Made by a program: the position numbers and the translations under genes. A stretch of 10,591 nt of DNA from NCBI GenBank assembly GCA_005888465.1, contig VAYJ01000062.1:18705-29295 (forward strand), given 5' to 3'. The notes below the pieces were generated by a model. The model did no database searches and was not told the DNA's origin. It saw only the letters and a list, made by a program, of their open reading frames with translations. This document shows positions 1 through 6,029 of this stretch, in pieces. Position 1 is the first letter of the stretch. Each line of letters begins with the position of its first letter. The stretch is from Actinomycetota bacterium. Lineage in GTDB: Bacteria > Actinomycetota > UBA4738.

Positions 1-168
1 GCCGCGGCTCCTAGCGTCAACGTCTGCCCCCATCCGGTATGGTTCGCGGGCTCACGGTCCGCGAGCAGGGAATGGGGGTTCGGGTGATGATGCCGACCGG
101 GCGGCGCGGCCTTCCGAACAGTCGCGTGGGAGTTGAGGCGCCCTCTGTCGGCTGAGATAGTCCGGCAC
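1..168. other. Upstream region without a confident gene
   Basis: No convincing gene is visible. One plus-strand frame is open from base 2 to a TGA at 134-136 and could be the tail of a gene that begins outside the window, but its residues are low-complexity (Gly, Arg, Ser rich) and match no family I recognise. The frame used by the MFS gene also has a TTG at 133. It has a purine stretch directly against it with no spacer, so it is a poor start. Confidence 0.4.
156..161 (+). promoter_or_regulatory. Candidate -10 box before the MFS start
   Basis: GATAGT matches TATAAT at four of six positions and ends 7 nt before the ATG at 169, where no Shine-Dalgarno sequence is present. That spacing would give a leaderless or nearly leaderless transcript and supports ATG 169 over TTG 133. 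No good -35 was found, so this is weak alone. It gains some support from similar arrangements at other starts in the window. Confidence 0.25.
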
Positions 169-1296
169 ATGCGCACCGCGCGTCGCTCATTCCTGCCCAT
201 CGGGACTGTCGCTGCTTACGACGCGCTCGGCTACGCGCTCGTCGCGCCGATCCTGCCCGCGCTTCGGGAGCGGGCACACGCGTCGCCTCTCGCGGCGTCG
301 CTCATCTTCGCCGGCGTCTCGATCGGAATGTTCGCTGGGTTCGTCATCGGGGGGCTCGTCATCATCCGGACCGGTCCCCGGAACGCGGCGATCGGTGGTG
401 TGCTGCTGCATCTGTGCGGCGACCTGCTCTTCATCGTCGGGCATACAGCGGGCGTCTACGAAGCGGCGCGCATGGCGCAGGGTCTCGGATCCGGCATGGT
501 GTGGATGTCGAGCGTGTTCGCGGTCATCGTCCGGTGGCCGGAGCATCCCGAGCAACAGCTCGGCAAGATCCTCACCGGCTTCGCGGCCGGCTCGGTGATC
601 GGGCCGCTGGTCGCGGCGCTCGGCGGGCCGGTTCGTCCGTTCGTCGCGGACGCGTGCCTGGCCGTGGTCGGGCTGACGGCGGCGACCTTCTATCCGACGG
701 GCGGGGGCGGCTCCTTCGGCTGGCGCCTGCACGTGCTGCGCAGCCGGCGCCTCGCCTTCGCGCTCGTCATGATCACGCTGGTCGCGCTCGTCATCTCGGT
801 GCTCGACGGTTCGTACACGCTCCACTTCGCGACGAAGCTCTCGCAGACGGGCCTGGCGGTGTTGATCACGTCCTCGACGATCGCCTACGGCGTGGGGGCG
901 CTGCTCCCCATCGCTTCGCGAAGCCTGCGGGCGAGCCGGGCGAGCGCGCAGGTGGGCGCGGTCTGCTGCGCCGCCCTCCTGCTAGGCCTGACAACCTTCG
1001 ACAGCGTCGCCATGTGGTTCGTCCTCATCGTGCTCCTGGGGGCGGCGCTCGGCGTGACGGAGGCGGGCGTGCTCTCGATCTCGTCCAGTGCCGCCGGGGG
1101 CGGCCTCATGACGGCGCAGGTTGTGTACGCGCAGGCGTTCGCGTTCGGATTCCTGATCGGGCCGCCGGTCGCGACGTGGCTCACGACCCGCTTCACCCTG
1201 ATCTCCTCAGGGGTGGTCGTTGGGCTCGTGCTGCTGCTCGGCGCGGGCTCGGGGTTCCTCGCGCCGATGCCCGATCAGCCCGGCCCGATCCGATAG
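169..1296 (+). CDS. MFS transporter, DHA1-like drug/H+ antiporter
   Basis: This is a polytopic inner-membrane protein of about 375 residues, close to the usual size of a 12-helix major facilitator. Near the start is the first helix (GYALVAPILPAL). The loop between helices 2 and 3 carries the degenerate MFS signature (GGLVIIRTGPRNA). A charged R..QGLGSG segment marks helix 4. GSVIGPLVAALGG in helix 5 resembles antiporter motif C, which in this superfamily points to proton-coupled export of drugs or small metabolites. The substrate cannot be read from sequence. I chose ATG 169 because it lies just before helix 1 and follows a -10-like box; an in-frame TTG at 133 would add 12 residues but has no usable RBS. 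The 3' end overlaps the convergent oxidoreductase gene by 22 bp. Confidence 0.85.
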   Translation: MRTARRSFLPIGTVAAYDALGYALVAPILPALRERAHASPLAASLIFAGVSIGMFAGFVIGGLVIIRTGPRNAAIGGVLLHLCGDLLFIVGHTAGVYEAARMAQGLGSGMVWMSSVFAVIVRWPEHPEQQLGKILTGFAAGSVIGPLVAALGGPVRPFVADACLAVVGLTAATFYPTGGGGSFGWRLHVLRSRRLAFALVMITLVALVISVLDGSYTLHFATKLSQTGLAVLITSSTIAYGVGALLPIASRSLRASRASAQVGAVCCAALLLGLTTFDSVAMWFVLIVLLGAALGVTEAGVLSISSSAAGGGLMTAQVVYAQAFAFGFLIGPPVATWLTTRFTLISSGVVVGLVLLLGAGSGFLAPMPDQPGPIR

Positions 1297-2324
1297 CCGA
1301 GCCGTCGCGGCCGCCGCGCCAGCCAGGTCGTGAGCGCGCCGGCGCGGCGCCCGGCGTCCTCCGCGTCGTCCTTGCGGACGATGGCCTCGTGCGTCAGGTA
1401 GGCGCCCACCGAAAGCACCGGCTCGGGCGGGAAGCGCTTCGGCCGCAGGCCGACGATCGGGAGGCGGGTCACGTCGTCCTCGATCCCGAGCGCCAATCGC
1501 GAGAGGATCTTCCCGCCCAGATGACAGGGCCCGACCCCACCGCCGGTGAACCCCAGCCCGTAGTGCACGGTGCCGGGCGGGAGCGTCCCGAAGAACGGCA
1601 GGTGCAGCGCCGACACGTCGATCGGGCCACCCCAGGCCGCCTCGATGGGCACGTCGGCGAACGGCGGGAACATCCGGTGCAGGTCGCCGACGAGCTTTTC
1701 CACGCTCGCGGCGTCGTAGTCCAAGCGAGCGCCCACGCCGGTGCCGAGGCCGGCCCTGGATGACGCGCCCCCGAAAGCGATGCGGCCGTCAGGGGTCGTG
1801 CGCAGGTAGTGCAGCGACGCGCGGAAGTCGTAGATGCCCTCGCCGCCCGTCCAGCCGAGCTCCGCGAGTCGCTCCGGCGCCGGCGCGGTGAGGACGATGT
1901 AGGTCGCGCGCGGCAGGATCGTTCGACGGAACTGCCGCCACCGCCGAGCCCACGCGTTGATCCCGAGCACGGCGCGCGGCGCGCGCACGCTCCCGCCAGG
2001 CGTCCTCGCTTCGACGGGACTCCCGGCCCTGAACCGGCGGACCGGCGAGCCCTCGAACACCCTCACGCCCTGATCGAGGATCGCGCGGCGAAGGCTACGC
2101 GCGAGGCGGGCGGGCTGGACGGTCGCGGCGAGGCCCAGCAGGATGCCCGCGCGGAACACGGGGGAGCGGCAGATCGCGCGAACGTCCTCCGCCGTCAGCT
2201 CGCGCACCCGGCCGGACGCGAGCCCGAGCCGCTCCATCGCGTCCACCCACGACCGCCAGTCCCCGTCCTGCGCCGCCGAGGTCGCCACGCCCAGGTGCGG
2301 GGGTGCGGGCGTGGCTCGTACCAC
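1275..2324 (-). CDS. FAD-dependent DAO-family oxidoreductase, C-terminal part (frameshifted)
   Basis: This is the larger half of a D-amino acid oxidase/glycine oxidase-type (DAO family) flavoenzyme. It contains the substrate and cap region plus the C-terminal FAD-closing segment (GLGFTGGGVGPCHLGG), a typical DAO tail in which the glycine-rich turn touches the flavin. An earlier RATYIVLTAP strand and the FRASLHYLRTTPDGRIAFGG stretch match the middle of COG0665-type amine/amino-acid oxidoreductases. It cannot fold alone because the Rossmann FAD site is in the upstream frame. The GTG at 2324 is only the first start codon in this frame and lies inside the sequence of the other half, so it is probably not a natural start. 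With one base restored, the complete gene (1275-2725) would encode about 483 residues, a normal length. The amine or amino acid substrate is unknown. Confidence 0.75.
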   Translation of the reverse strand: MVRATPAPPHLGVATSAAQDGDWRSWVDAMERLGLASGRVRELTAEDVRAICRSPVFRAGILLGLAATVQPARLARSLRRAILDQGVRVFEGSPVRRFRAGSPVEARTPGGSVRAPRAVLGINAWARRWRQFRRTILPRATYIVLTAPAPERLAELGWTGGEGIYDFRASLHYLRTTPDGRIAFGGASSRAGLGTGVGARLDYDAASVEKLVGDLHRMFPPFADVPIEAAWGGPIDVSALHLPFFGTLPPGTVHYGLGFTGGGVGPCHLGGKILSRLALGIEDDVTRLPIVGLRPKRFPPEPVLSVGAYLTHEAIVRKDDAEDAGRRAGALTTWLARRPRRLGYRIGPG

Positions 2325-2725
2325 GCATTCACGCCGTGCTTCTCACACCAGCTCCCGAGCTCACGGACGCTGTGCCCGGACGCCTCGCACACGGCCCTCG
2401 CCCCGCCCGCCCCCGACACCTCGAGGAGCGTCTCGACCTCCTCGGCGAGGTCGTTCACGAACCCCCCGTTCCGGCCGCTCGGCCCGCCGCCGCAGATGTC
2501 CTGCTCGAGCACCACGACGTCCAGGGCCGGCTCGCGCTCCTTCAGGAAGTGGGCCGTCCACATGCCCGTGTAGCCACCACCCACGATCAGGACGTCGGCC
2601 TCCGTCTCTCCTGAAAGGGGTGGGCACGGTGCACCCGGGTCGTTCGCCAGCGCCTCACGGAGCCAGTAGCTGCGTTCGTGGGACCAGCGCGCGTGGTCGA
2701 GGGGCGTGTCCGGTCCTCCCATCAC
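2195..2725 (-). CDS. FAD-dependent oxidoreductase, N-terminal part (frameshifted)
   Basis: Residues 44-75 form a Rossmann dinucleotide fold: DVLIVGGGYTGMWTA (Gly49, Gly51, Gly54) followed by the ribose-binding acidic end of strand 2 (VVVLEQD, Glu74). Next comes GPSGRNGGF at 81-89, characteristic of DAO-family oxidases related to glycine oxidase and gamma-glutamylputrescine oxidoreductase. Real homology stops near residue 140 (NAWYEPRP). After that the frame gives Arg/Trp-rich out-of-frame sequence until a chance stop, while the true continuation (PPHLGVATSAAQDGDW) lies one frame away. The start is GTG 2725 or ATG 2722. No SD is visible, but GATAAT ends 5 nt before the GTG. The gene lies 58 bp downstream of the SIMPL gene on the same strand. 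Confidence 0.75.
   Translation of the reverse strand: MMGGPDTPLDHARWSHERSYWLREALANDPGAPCPPLSGETEADVLIVGGGYTGMWTAHFLKEREPALDVVVLEQDICGGGPSGRNGGFVNDLAEEVETLLEVSGAGGARAVCEASGHSVRELGSWCEKHGVNAWYEPRPHPRTWAWRPRRRRTGTGGRGWTRWSGSGSRPAGCAS
2299..2303 (-). other. Probable site of a 1-base deletion (C5 run)
   Basis: The reading frame of the flavoenzyme moves from its N-terminal to its C-terminal frame at this run of five C (minus strand). Adding one C here gives a continuous frame through WYEPRPHPPHLGVATS. The distance from start to final stop is 1451 bases, one short of a multiple of three, consistent with a single lost base. A nearby C-rich stretch at about 2305-2312 could also host the loss. Whether it is a real mutation or a homopolymer error cannot be told from the sequence. 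Confidence 0.6.
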
Positions 2726-2730
2726 GCATG

Positions 2731-2736
2731 ATTATC
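2731..2736 (-). promoter_or_regulatory. Candidate -10 box before the flavoenzyme start
   Basis: On the minus strand GATAAT (five of six matches to TATAAT) stands 5 nt before GTG 2725 and 8 nt before ATG 2722, with no Shine-Dalgarno sequence between. This fits a leaderless or near-leaderless transcript. The -35 region is poor. It implies the flavoenzyme may be transcribed independently of the SIMPL gene upstream. Confidence 0.3.
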
Positions 2737-2783
2737 GTGAGTCCTCGGCCAGGTCGAGTCCGGTTCGCCCTACCGATGGATTG

Positions 2784-3335
2784 CTAGCCGAGGGCCCAGG
2801 TCACGGTCACGCTGACGAAGGTCTGCACCGGCTGTGGAACCACCGTCGGTAGGCACGCCGCGCCCTTCTCGCATACGGGGCTCGCCACGCCGATCGACGT
2901 GGAGGCGCCCGCATCCCCCGCAACGCCGAGCGGATACGGGTAGCCGGACCCGGAGACCTGCATCGACAGCACCTGGCCGAGCTTCATGCCGGCGGCCTCG
3001 GCGGCCACCTGGGCCTGGTCCTTCGCGTCGGCGACCGCCATCCGGATCGCCTCGTCGCGGACCTTCGGGCCCGAACCCTTCAGCACCGCCTGACCGCTGA
3101 CCGTCACCCCCGGCATCATGCCGTTGGGCGGGAACCACGCGATCGGGTAGCCACCGCAGCCGATCGTGCTGTTCGCGCCCTCGATCGCGGGACACGCGAT
3201 CGCCGTACCCGACCCACCGGCGTCCGTCCCCGCCAGCGCCGTTGATGCAAGGGAGCTCGAAGCTGTCCCGCCCGCGAAGAGCCCGAGCGCCGCCACCGTA
3301 CCGAGCGCCAATCCCAGCCGCCGTGTCATCTTCAT
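2784..3335 (-). CDS. Secreted SIMPL (DUF541)-type protein
   Basis: This is a 183-residue exported protein. Residues 1-36 form a signal peptide (MKMTRR, then a hydrophobic Leu/Ala/Gly core) with a likely cut after STALA. Residues 77-183 resemble the C-terminal half of SIMPL/DUF541 domains: VTVSGQAVLKG, a helix rich in Ala and Asp (AIRMAVADAKDQAQVAAEAAGMKLGQVL), then a closing strand ending QTFVSVTVTWALG. The first SIMPL half is replaced by a short Cys/Pro/Gly-rich linker, so the domain is shorter than in typical members of about 230 residues. Cys48, Cys60, Cys155 and Cys161 could form two disulfides. The function of the family outside the cell is poorly known. ATG 3335 is chosen because GGAGGAG precedes it by about 6-8 nt. 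A longer in-frame start at 3416 has no such support and would disrupt the signal peptide. It is divergent from the OsmC gene. Confidence 0.7.
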   Translation of the reverse strand: MKMTRRLGLALGTVAALGLFAGGTASSSLASTALAGTDAGGSGTAIACPAIEGANSTIGCGGYPIAWFPPNGMMPGVTVSGQAVLKGSGPKVRDEAIRMAVADAKDQAQVAAEAAGMKLGQVLSMQVSGSGYPYPLGVAGDAGASTSIGVASPVCEKGAACLPTVVPQPVQTFVSVTVTWALG

Positions 3336-3360
3336 CTCGATCTCCTCCGCTGTTGCCTGC

Positions 3361-3391
3361 CTTGGACGGGCGGCCGGCGACCCAGGTTCCC
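3361..3391 (-). promoter_or_regulatory. Candidate ECF-sigma-type promoter for the SIMPL gene
   Basis: Reading the minus strand, GGGAACC (3391-3385) is followed by GTCCAAG (3367-3361), with 18 nt between GGAAC and GTC. This resembles the GGAAC...GTC promoters used by many extracytoplasmic-function sigma factors. Transcription starting a few bases downstream would give a leader of about 20 nt carrying the GGAGGAG ribosome binding site. An envelope-stress promoter would suit an exported protein. This is a pattern match in GC-rich DNA only. Confidence 0.3.
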
Positions 3392-3424
3392 GCCGTACGG
3401 GTCGCTTCCCGCCCACGCCCTGCG

Positions 3425-3455
3425 TAGGCTCTCGCCGTCCACGAGCCCAGGGAGG
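3425..3455 (+). promoter_or_regulatory. Candidate -10 box and SD for the OsmC cluster
   Basis: TAGGCT (3425-3430) fits the actinobacterial TANNNT -10 pattern, and AGGGAGG (3449-3455) is a strong Shine-Dalgarno sequence 5 nt before ATG 3461. The spacing gives a leader of roughly 24 nt. No clear -35 was seen. The SD is solid; the -10 is tentative. It would drive the OsmC-SDR and possibly downstream genes. Confidence 0.35.
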
Positions 3456-3460
3456 TCATC

Positions 3461-3994
3461 ATGGATTCCGAGGGGATCCGCCGGTCGATCGAGTCAGCGG
3501 TCGCATACGTGACCGAGCATCCGGAAGAGGCTGCCTACACCGACTCTGCAGCCGTCGCGCGTATCGACGCGGGATTGCTGTGCCGTATCACAGGCCCGAA
3601 TGAGGCGTCGGTCGTCACCGACATGCCGGCCTCGGTCGGCGGGGGCGACAGCGCGCCGTCCGCCGGGTGGCTCTTCCGCGCTGCGGTTGCCGGATGCGTC
3701 GCTACCCTGATCGCCATGCGTGCCGCCCAGCGTTCCGTCACGCTCGGCGACCTCGAGGTCACGGTGGACAGCGAATCAGACGACCGCGGCATCCTGGGCA
3801 TCGACGACACGGTTCCCGCCGGCCCGCTCTCCCTGCAGGTCGCCGTGCGGATCGCGTCGACCGACGGGACCGACCGGGACGCTCTGGTCCAGATCGTGCA
3901 CTGGGCGGTCGCCCACTGTCCCGTGTCCGACGCCGCGTCCCGCTCCGTGCCTATGCGCGTGGACGTCGAGACCGGCGAAGGCCGGTCTGTGTAG
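3461..3994 (+). CDS. OsmC family protein
   Basis: This 177-residue cytoplasmic protein carries the two conserved cysteines of the OsmC/Ohr superfamily: Cys79 in SAGWLFRAAVAGCVATL, at the start of the long central helix, and Cys153 in VHWAVAHCPVSDA near the C-terminus. In characterised family members this Cys pair reduces organic or lipid hydroperoxides at the expense of thiols. The His-Cys-Pro-Val form is typical of the general OsmC/YhfA-like branch rather than strict Ohr, so the substrate is uncertain. The N-terminus (residues 1-35) is a helical extension longer than in minimal OsmC proteins. The start is fixed by the SD at 3449-3455. The SDR gene follows after 30 bp and the gene heads the cluster, so co-expression with the SDR, VOC and rhodanese genes is likely. 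Confidence 0.85.
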   Translation: MDSEGIRRSIESAVAYVTEHPEEAAYTDSAAVARIDAGLLCRITGPNEASVVTDMPASVGGGDSAPSAGWLFRAAVAGCVATLIAMRAAQRSVTLGDLEVTVDSESDDRGILGIDDTVPAGPLSLQVAVRIASTDGTDRDALVQIVHWAVAHCPVSDAASRSVPMRVDVETGEGRSV

Positions 3995-3997
3995 CCT
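3992..3997 (+). promoter_or_regulatory. Possible internal -10 box before the SDR gene
   Basis: TAGCCT overlaps the TAG stop codon of the OsmC gene and is followed 14 nt later by the GAGGGAG ribosome binding site (4012-4018) of the SDR gene. The layout (TAGNCT, then TCGCC, then SD) closely mirrors that before the OsmC gene. It could be an internal promoter or chance in GC-rich sequence. Confidence 0.22.
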
Positions 3998-4024
3998 TCG
4001 CCACATCGACCGAGGGAGAACGCC

Positions 4025-4783
4025 ATGGGCGATCGTCTGAACGGGAAGGTGTGCATCGTGACCGGGGCCGGGTCCGGGATCGGCAAGGCGACCGCCATCC
4101 GGTTCGCCGAGGAGGGTGCGCGCGTGACCTGCGTCGATGTGAACGCGGACACGGTCGCTGCGACTGCGAAGGAGATCGGCGCAAACGTCTTCGGGGTCGC
4201 GGCTGACGTCTCCGACCCTGCGCAGGTTCGCGACTACACGGACAAGACGGCCGAACGGTGGGGGAGGCTCGATGTCGTGTTCAACAACGCCGGGGTGAAC
4301 CTGCCGGGCGTCTTCCACGAGGCGTCCGACGAGGTCATCGACCGGACGCTGGCCGTCAACGTTCGCGGCCCGATGTACGGGTGCCGCTACGCGATCCCGC
4401 ACATGCTGCGGGGCGGCGGGGGTTCGCTCATCAACACGAGCTCGGTGAACGGCCTGGTGGCCGAGCCGTTCCTGGCCATCTACGCCGCGTCGAAGGGCGC
4501 CGTGATCATGCTCTCGAAGGGGATCGCGCTCGACTACGTGAAGCAAGGGATCCGTTGCAACGCGATCGCCCCGGGCTGGGTCGACACTCCCATCAACTAC
4601 GCACACGCGGAGCTGCTCGGCGGCCTCGACAAGGTCTACGCGACGATCGACTCGTTCCAGCCGATCGGCCGGCCGGGCGAGCCGCGAGAGATCGCGAACG
4701 TCGCGCTGTTCCTGGCCTCGGACGAGTCGTCGTTCGTCACCGGGACGGTGCTGGTGGCCGACGGCGCGATGACCGCGCAGTAG
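4025..4783 (+). CDS. SDR family NAD(P)-dependent oxidoreductase
   Basis: This is a complete classical short-chain dehydrogenase/reductase of 252 residues, the usual length. The cofactor motif TGAGSGIG occupies 13-20, and Asp38 at the end of strand 2 favours NAD(H) over NADP(H). NNAG is at 87-90. The catalytic tetrad is present as Asn112, Ser140, Tyr153 and Lys157 (YAASK), followed by the PG motif at 183-184 (IAPGWVDTPI). The FLASDESSFVTGTVLVADGA ending is typical of the FabG-like/glucose-dehydrogenase-like subgroup, which oxidises or reduces secondary alcohols and ketones. The real substrate cannot be assigned. ATG 4025 has the SD GAGGGAG 6 nt upstream. It lies 30 bp after the OsmC gene and 50 bp before the VOC gene. 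Confidence 0.92.
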   Translation: MGDRLNGKVCIVTGAGSGIGKATAIRFAEEGARVTCVDVNADTVAATAKEIGANVFGVAADVSDPAQVRDYTDKTAERWGRLDVVFNNAGVNLPGVFHEASDEVIDRTLAVNVRGPMYGCRYAIPHMLRGGGGSLINTSSVNGLVAEPFLAIYAASKGAVIMLSKGIALDYVKQGIRCNAIAPGWVDTPINYAHAELLGGLDKVYATIDSFQPIGRPGEPREIANVALFLASDESSFVTGTVLVADGAMTAQ

Positions 4784-4795
4784 GGCGTTCCGAGG

Positions 4796-4826
4796 CCGTC
4801 CGCCTTTCGCGCCGAGGGCGGTACGG
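4796..4826. repeat. Inverted repeat between the SDR and VOC genes
   Basis: CCGTCCGCC (4796-4804) pairs with GGCGGTACGG (4817-4826), giving 9 base pairs with one bulged T and a 12-nt loop. There is no T tract after it, so it is not a standard intrinsic terminator. The right arm overlaps the candidate -10 box of the VOC gene. That position would suit an operator, or an RNA hairpin that attenuates read-through from the SDR gene. Confidence 0.35.
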
Positions 4827-4827
4827 T
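4822..4827 (+). promoter_or_regulatory. Candidate -10 box for a leaderless VOC transcript
   Basis: TACGGT fits TANNNT and is separated from ATG 4834 by exactly 6 nt, the spacing expected when transcription starts at the A of the start codon. The nearest SD-like bases (GAGGG, 4814-4818) are about 15 nt from the ATG, too far for ordinary use. The -35 is weak. Confidence 0.35.
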
Positions 4828-4833
4828 AGCTCT

Positions 4834-5307
4834 ATGGCGGTACGATCGATCACGCACATAGCCCTGCGCGTGCCTTCCCTTCCGGCAGCCGAACGCCTCT
4901 ACGCATCGCTCTTCGGCCTGGAGGTCGCGTACCGGGAAGCGGAGACGTCGGACGGCTGGCGAACACTCCGAGAACACCAGGACTGGGAAGACGGGCTGCC
5001 CGCTGGGGTCACCCCGGGGATGACCGTGATGTTCCGGGACGGCTTCCGGCTCGCGCTCGAGGCAACTGCGAGCGATGGGGGAGCGGGGGTCCTCGATCGC
5101 ATCGGGCTGCTGACCGAGGAGGCGGACCTCGATGCCATTCGGTCGCGGGCGACAGCGGCCGGTTGCTCCGTCGTTCACGATTCGCCGACCGCAGTGGTCC
5201 TCGTCGACCCGCTGGGGGTTCATTGGGAGCTTGCCTCGTCCGTCGAAGGGGACCCTCGCGCGTCGAGCCACGGCGCGCAATCGGGGCGGTGGATCGGTCC
5301 AAACTAA
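4834..5307 (+). CDS. VOC (glyoxalase/dioxygenase fold) family protein
   Basis: This 157-residue protein has two tandem beta-alpha-beta-beta-beta modules of the vicinal oxygen chelate fold. Module 1 opens ITHIALRVPSLPAAERLYASLFGLEV, with His8 as the usual first metal ligand, and ends at LALEA (Glu76). Module 2 opens VLDRIGLLTEEADLDAIRSRATAAG and ends DPLGVHWELAS (Glu132). The second His position appears to be Arg89, so only three of the four common metal ligands are present. It may bind metal atypically or act as a binding protein. The substrate is unknown; VOC members include glyoxalases, dioxygenases, epimerases and thiol transferases. The frame is open far upstream, but ATG 4834 is the start because the fold begins there and a leaderless-type -10 precedes it. 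Its TAA stop runs into the rhodanese ribosome binding site. Confidence 0.85.
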   Translation: MAVRSITHIALRVPSLPAAERLYASLFGLEVAYREAETSDGWRTLREHQDWEDGLPAGVTPGMTVMFRDGFRLALEATASDGGAGVLDRIGLLTEEADLDAIRSRATAAGCSVVHDSPTAVVLVDPLGVHWELASSVEGDPRASSHGAQSGRWIGPN

Positions 5308-5318
5308 AGGAGAGACCT

Positions 5319-6029
5319 GTGCCGCGGGAGATCGGTCGGGAAGACGTCAAGCGCATGGTGGCGGCCGGCGCGCAACTGGTCGAGGTGCTGCCGGCCAACG
5401 AGTACGCGGAGGATCACCTTCCCGGCGCGCTCAACCTGCCGCTTCGAAAACTGGAGCTCGAGGCCCGCGAGACCCTCGATCCGAGCCGACCGGTGATCGT
5501 GTACTGCTGGGACTCGGGGTGAGACCTCAGCCCGAGGGCCGCGTGGCGGCTCGAGAGTATGGGGTTCTCCAAGGTCTACGACTACGCCGTCGGCAAGCTC
5601 GACTGGATGTCGGCCGGCCTGCCGACCGAAGGGACGAACGCCGCGCGGCCGCGGGCGGCGGATGTGGCCAGGCGTGACGCCCCGACCGGTCACCTCGACG
5701 AGCGGCTGGGAGATGTGGCCGTGCGCGTCGCCGCCGATGGCTGGGACGCCTGCGTCATCGTGAACGACGAGTCGGTGGTGCTCGGCCTGCTTCGTGCCAA
5801 GGAGCTCGCCGCCGATCCCGACCTTCGGATCGAGCAATCCATGCGCCCGGGCCCGAGCACGTTCCGGCCGTACGTGCCGATCGAGGAGATGGCGAAGCGG
5901 ATGGCGACGCACGATCTTGCGAACGTCCCGATCACAACCTCGGACGGGCGGCTGGTCGGTCTCCTCCTGCGGAAGGACGCGCTGCACGTCGCGCACGAGC
6001 TGCATGCCCGTGAGGAGGAGCGTCGATGA
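5319..6029 (+). CDS. Rhodanese-CBS fusion with in-frame TGA (candidate selenoprotein)
   Basis: Residues 1-105 are a rhodanese domain: VEVLPANEYAEDHLPGALNLPL, then VIVYCWDSG with the usual catalytic Cys63, then an in-frame TGA at codon 68. The same frame resumes at once with DLSPRAAWRLESMGFSKVYD and AVGKLDWMSAGLPTEG, the ordinary end of the domain. In related rhodaneses with a C-x4-C active loop, codon 68 falls on the second Cys, so TGA may encode selenocysteine. Residues from about 112 to 232 hold two CBS motifs (DAPTGHLDERLGDVAVRVAADG; VPIEEMAKRMATHDLANVPI), which in other proteins bind adenine nucleotides. The full product is 236 residues. Start GTG 5319 follows AAAGGAG (5306-5312) by 6 nt, overlapping the VOC stop. 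If TGA is read as stop, the outcome is a 67-residue fragment plus possible reinitiation at ATG 5559. A nonsense mutation or base error is the main alternative. Confidence 0.75.
5520..5552 (+). promoter_or_regulatory. In-frame TGA with SECIS-like hairpin
   Basis: After the TGA (5520-5522), bases 5536-5542 (GGGCCGC) pair with 5546-5552 (GCGGCTC): six Watson-Crick pairs and one G-U, closed by a GUG loop at 5543-5545. The loop starts 20 nt after the TGA and has G at its first position. That agrees with the general bacterial SECIS description (small apical loop with a G among its first bases, roughly 16-37 nt downstream of UGA). GC-rich coding DNA forms such hairpins easily, so this is supportive rather than decisive. 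Confidence 0.4.

Noticed and set aside
414..1763. A 449-codon plus-strand open frame crossing the MFS and flavoenzyme genes
   Set aside because: It is out of frame with the MFS gene and antisense to the flavoenzyme, with Arg/Gly/Ala-rich composition and no recognisable domain.
4258..4833. A 192-codon N-terminal extension of the VOC protein
   Set aside because: The frame is open only because it shadows the SDR gene. The extension is Arg-rich, and the VOC fold begins at ATG 4834.
5163..5318. Longer N-terminus for the rhodanese
   Set aside because: This part overlaps the VOC coding sequence and is Arg/Gly-rich. GTG 5319 has a strong SD directly upstream and starts the domain properly.
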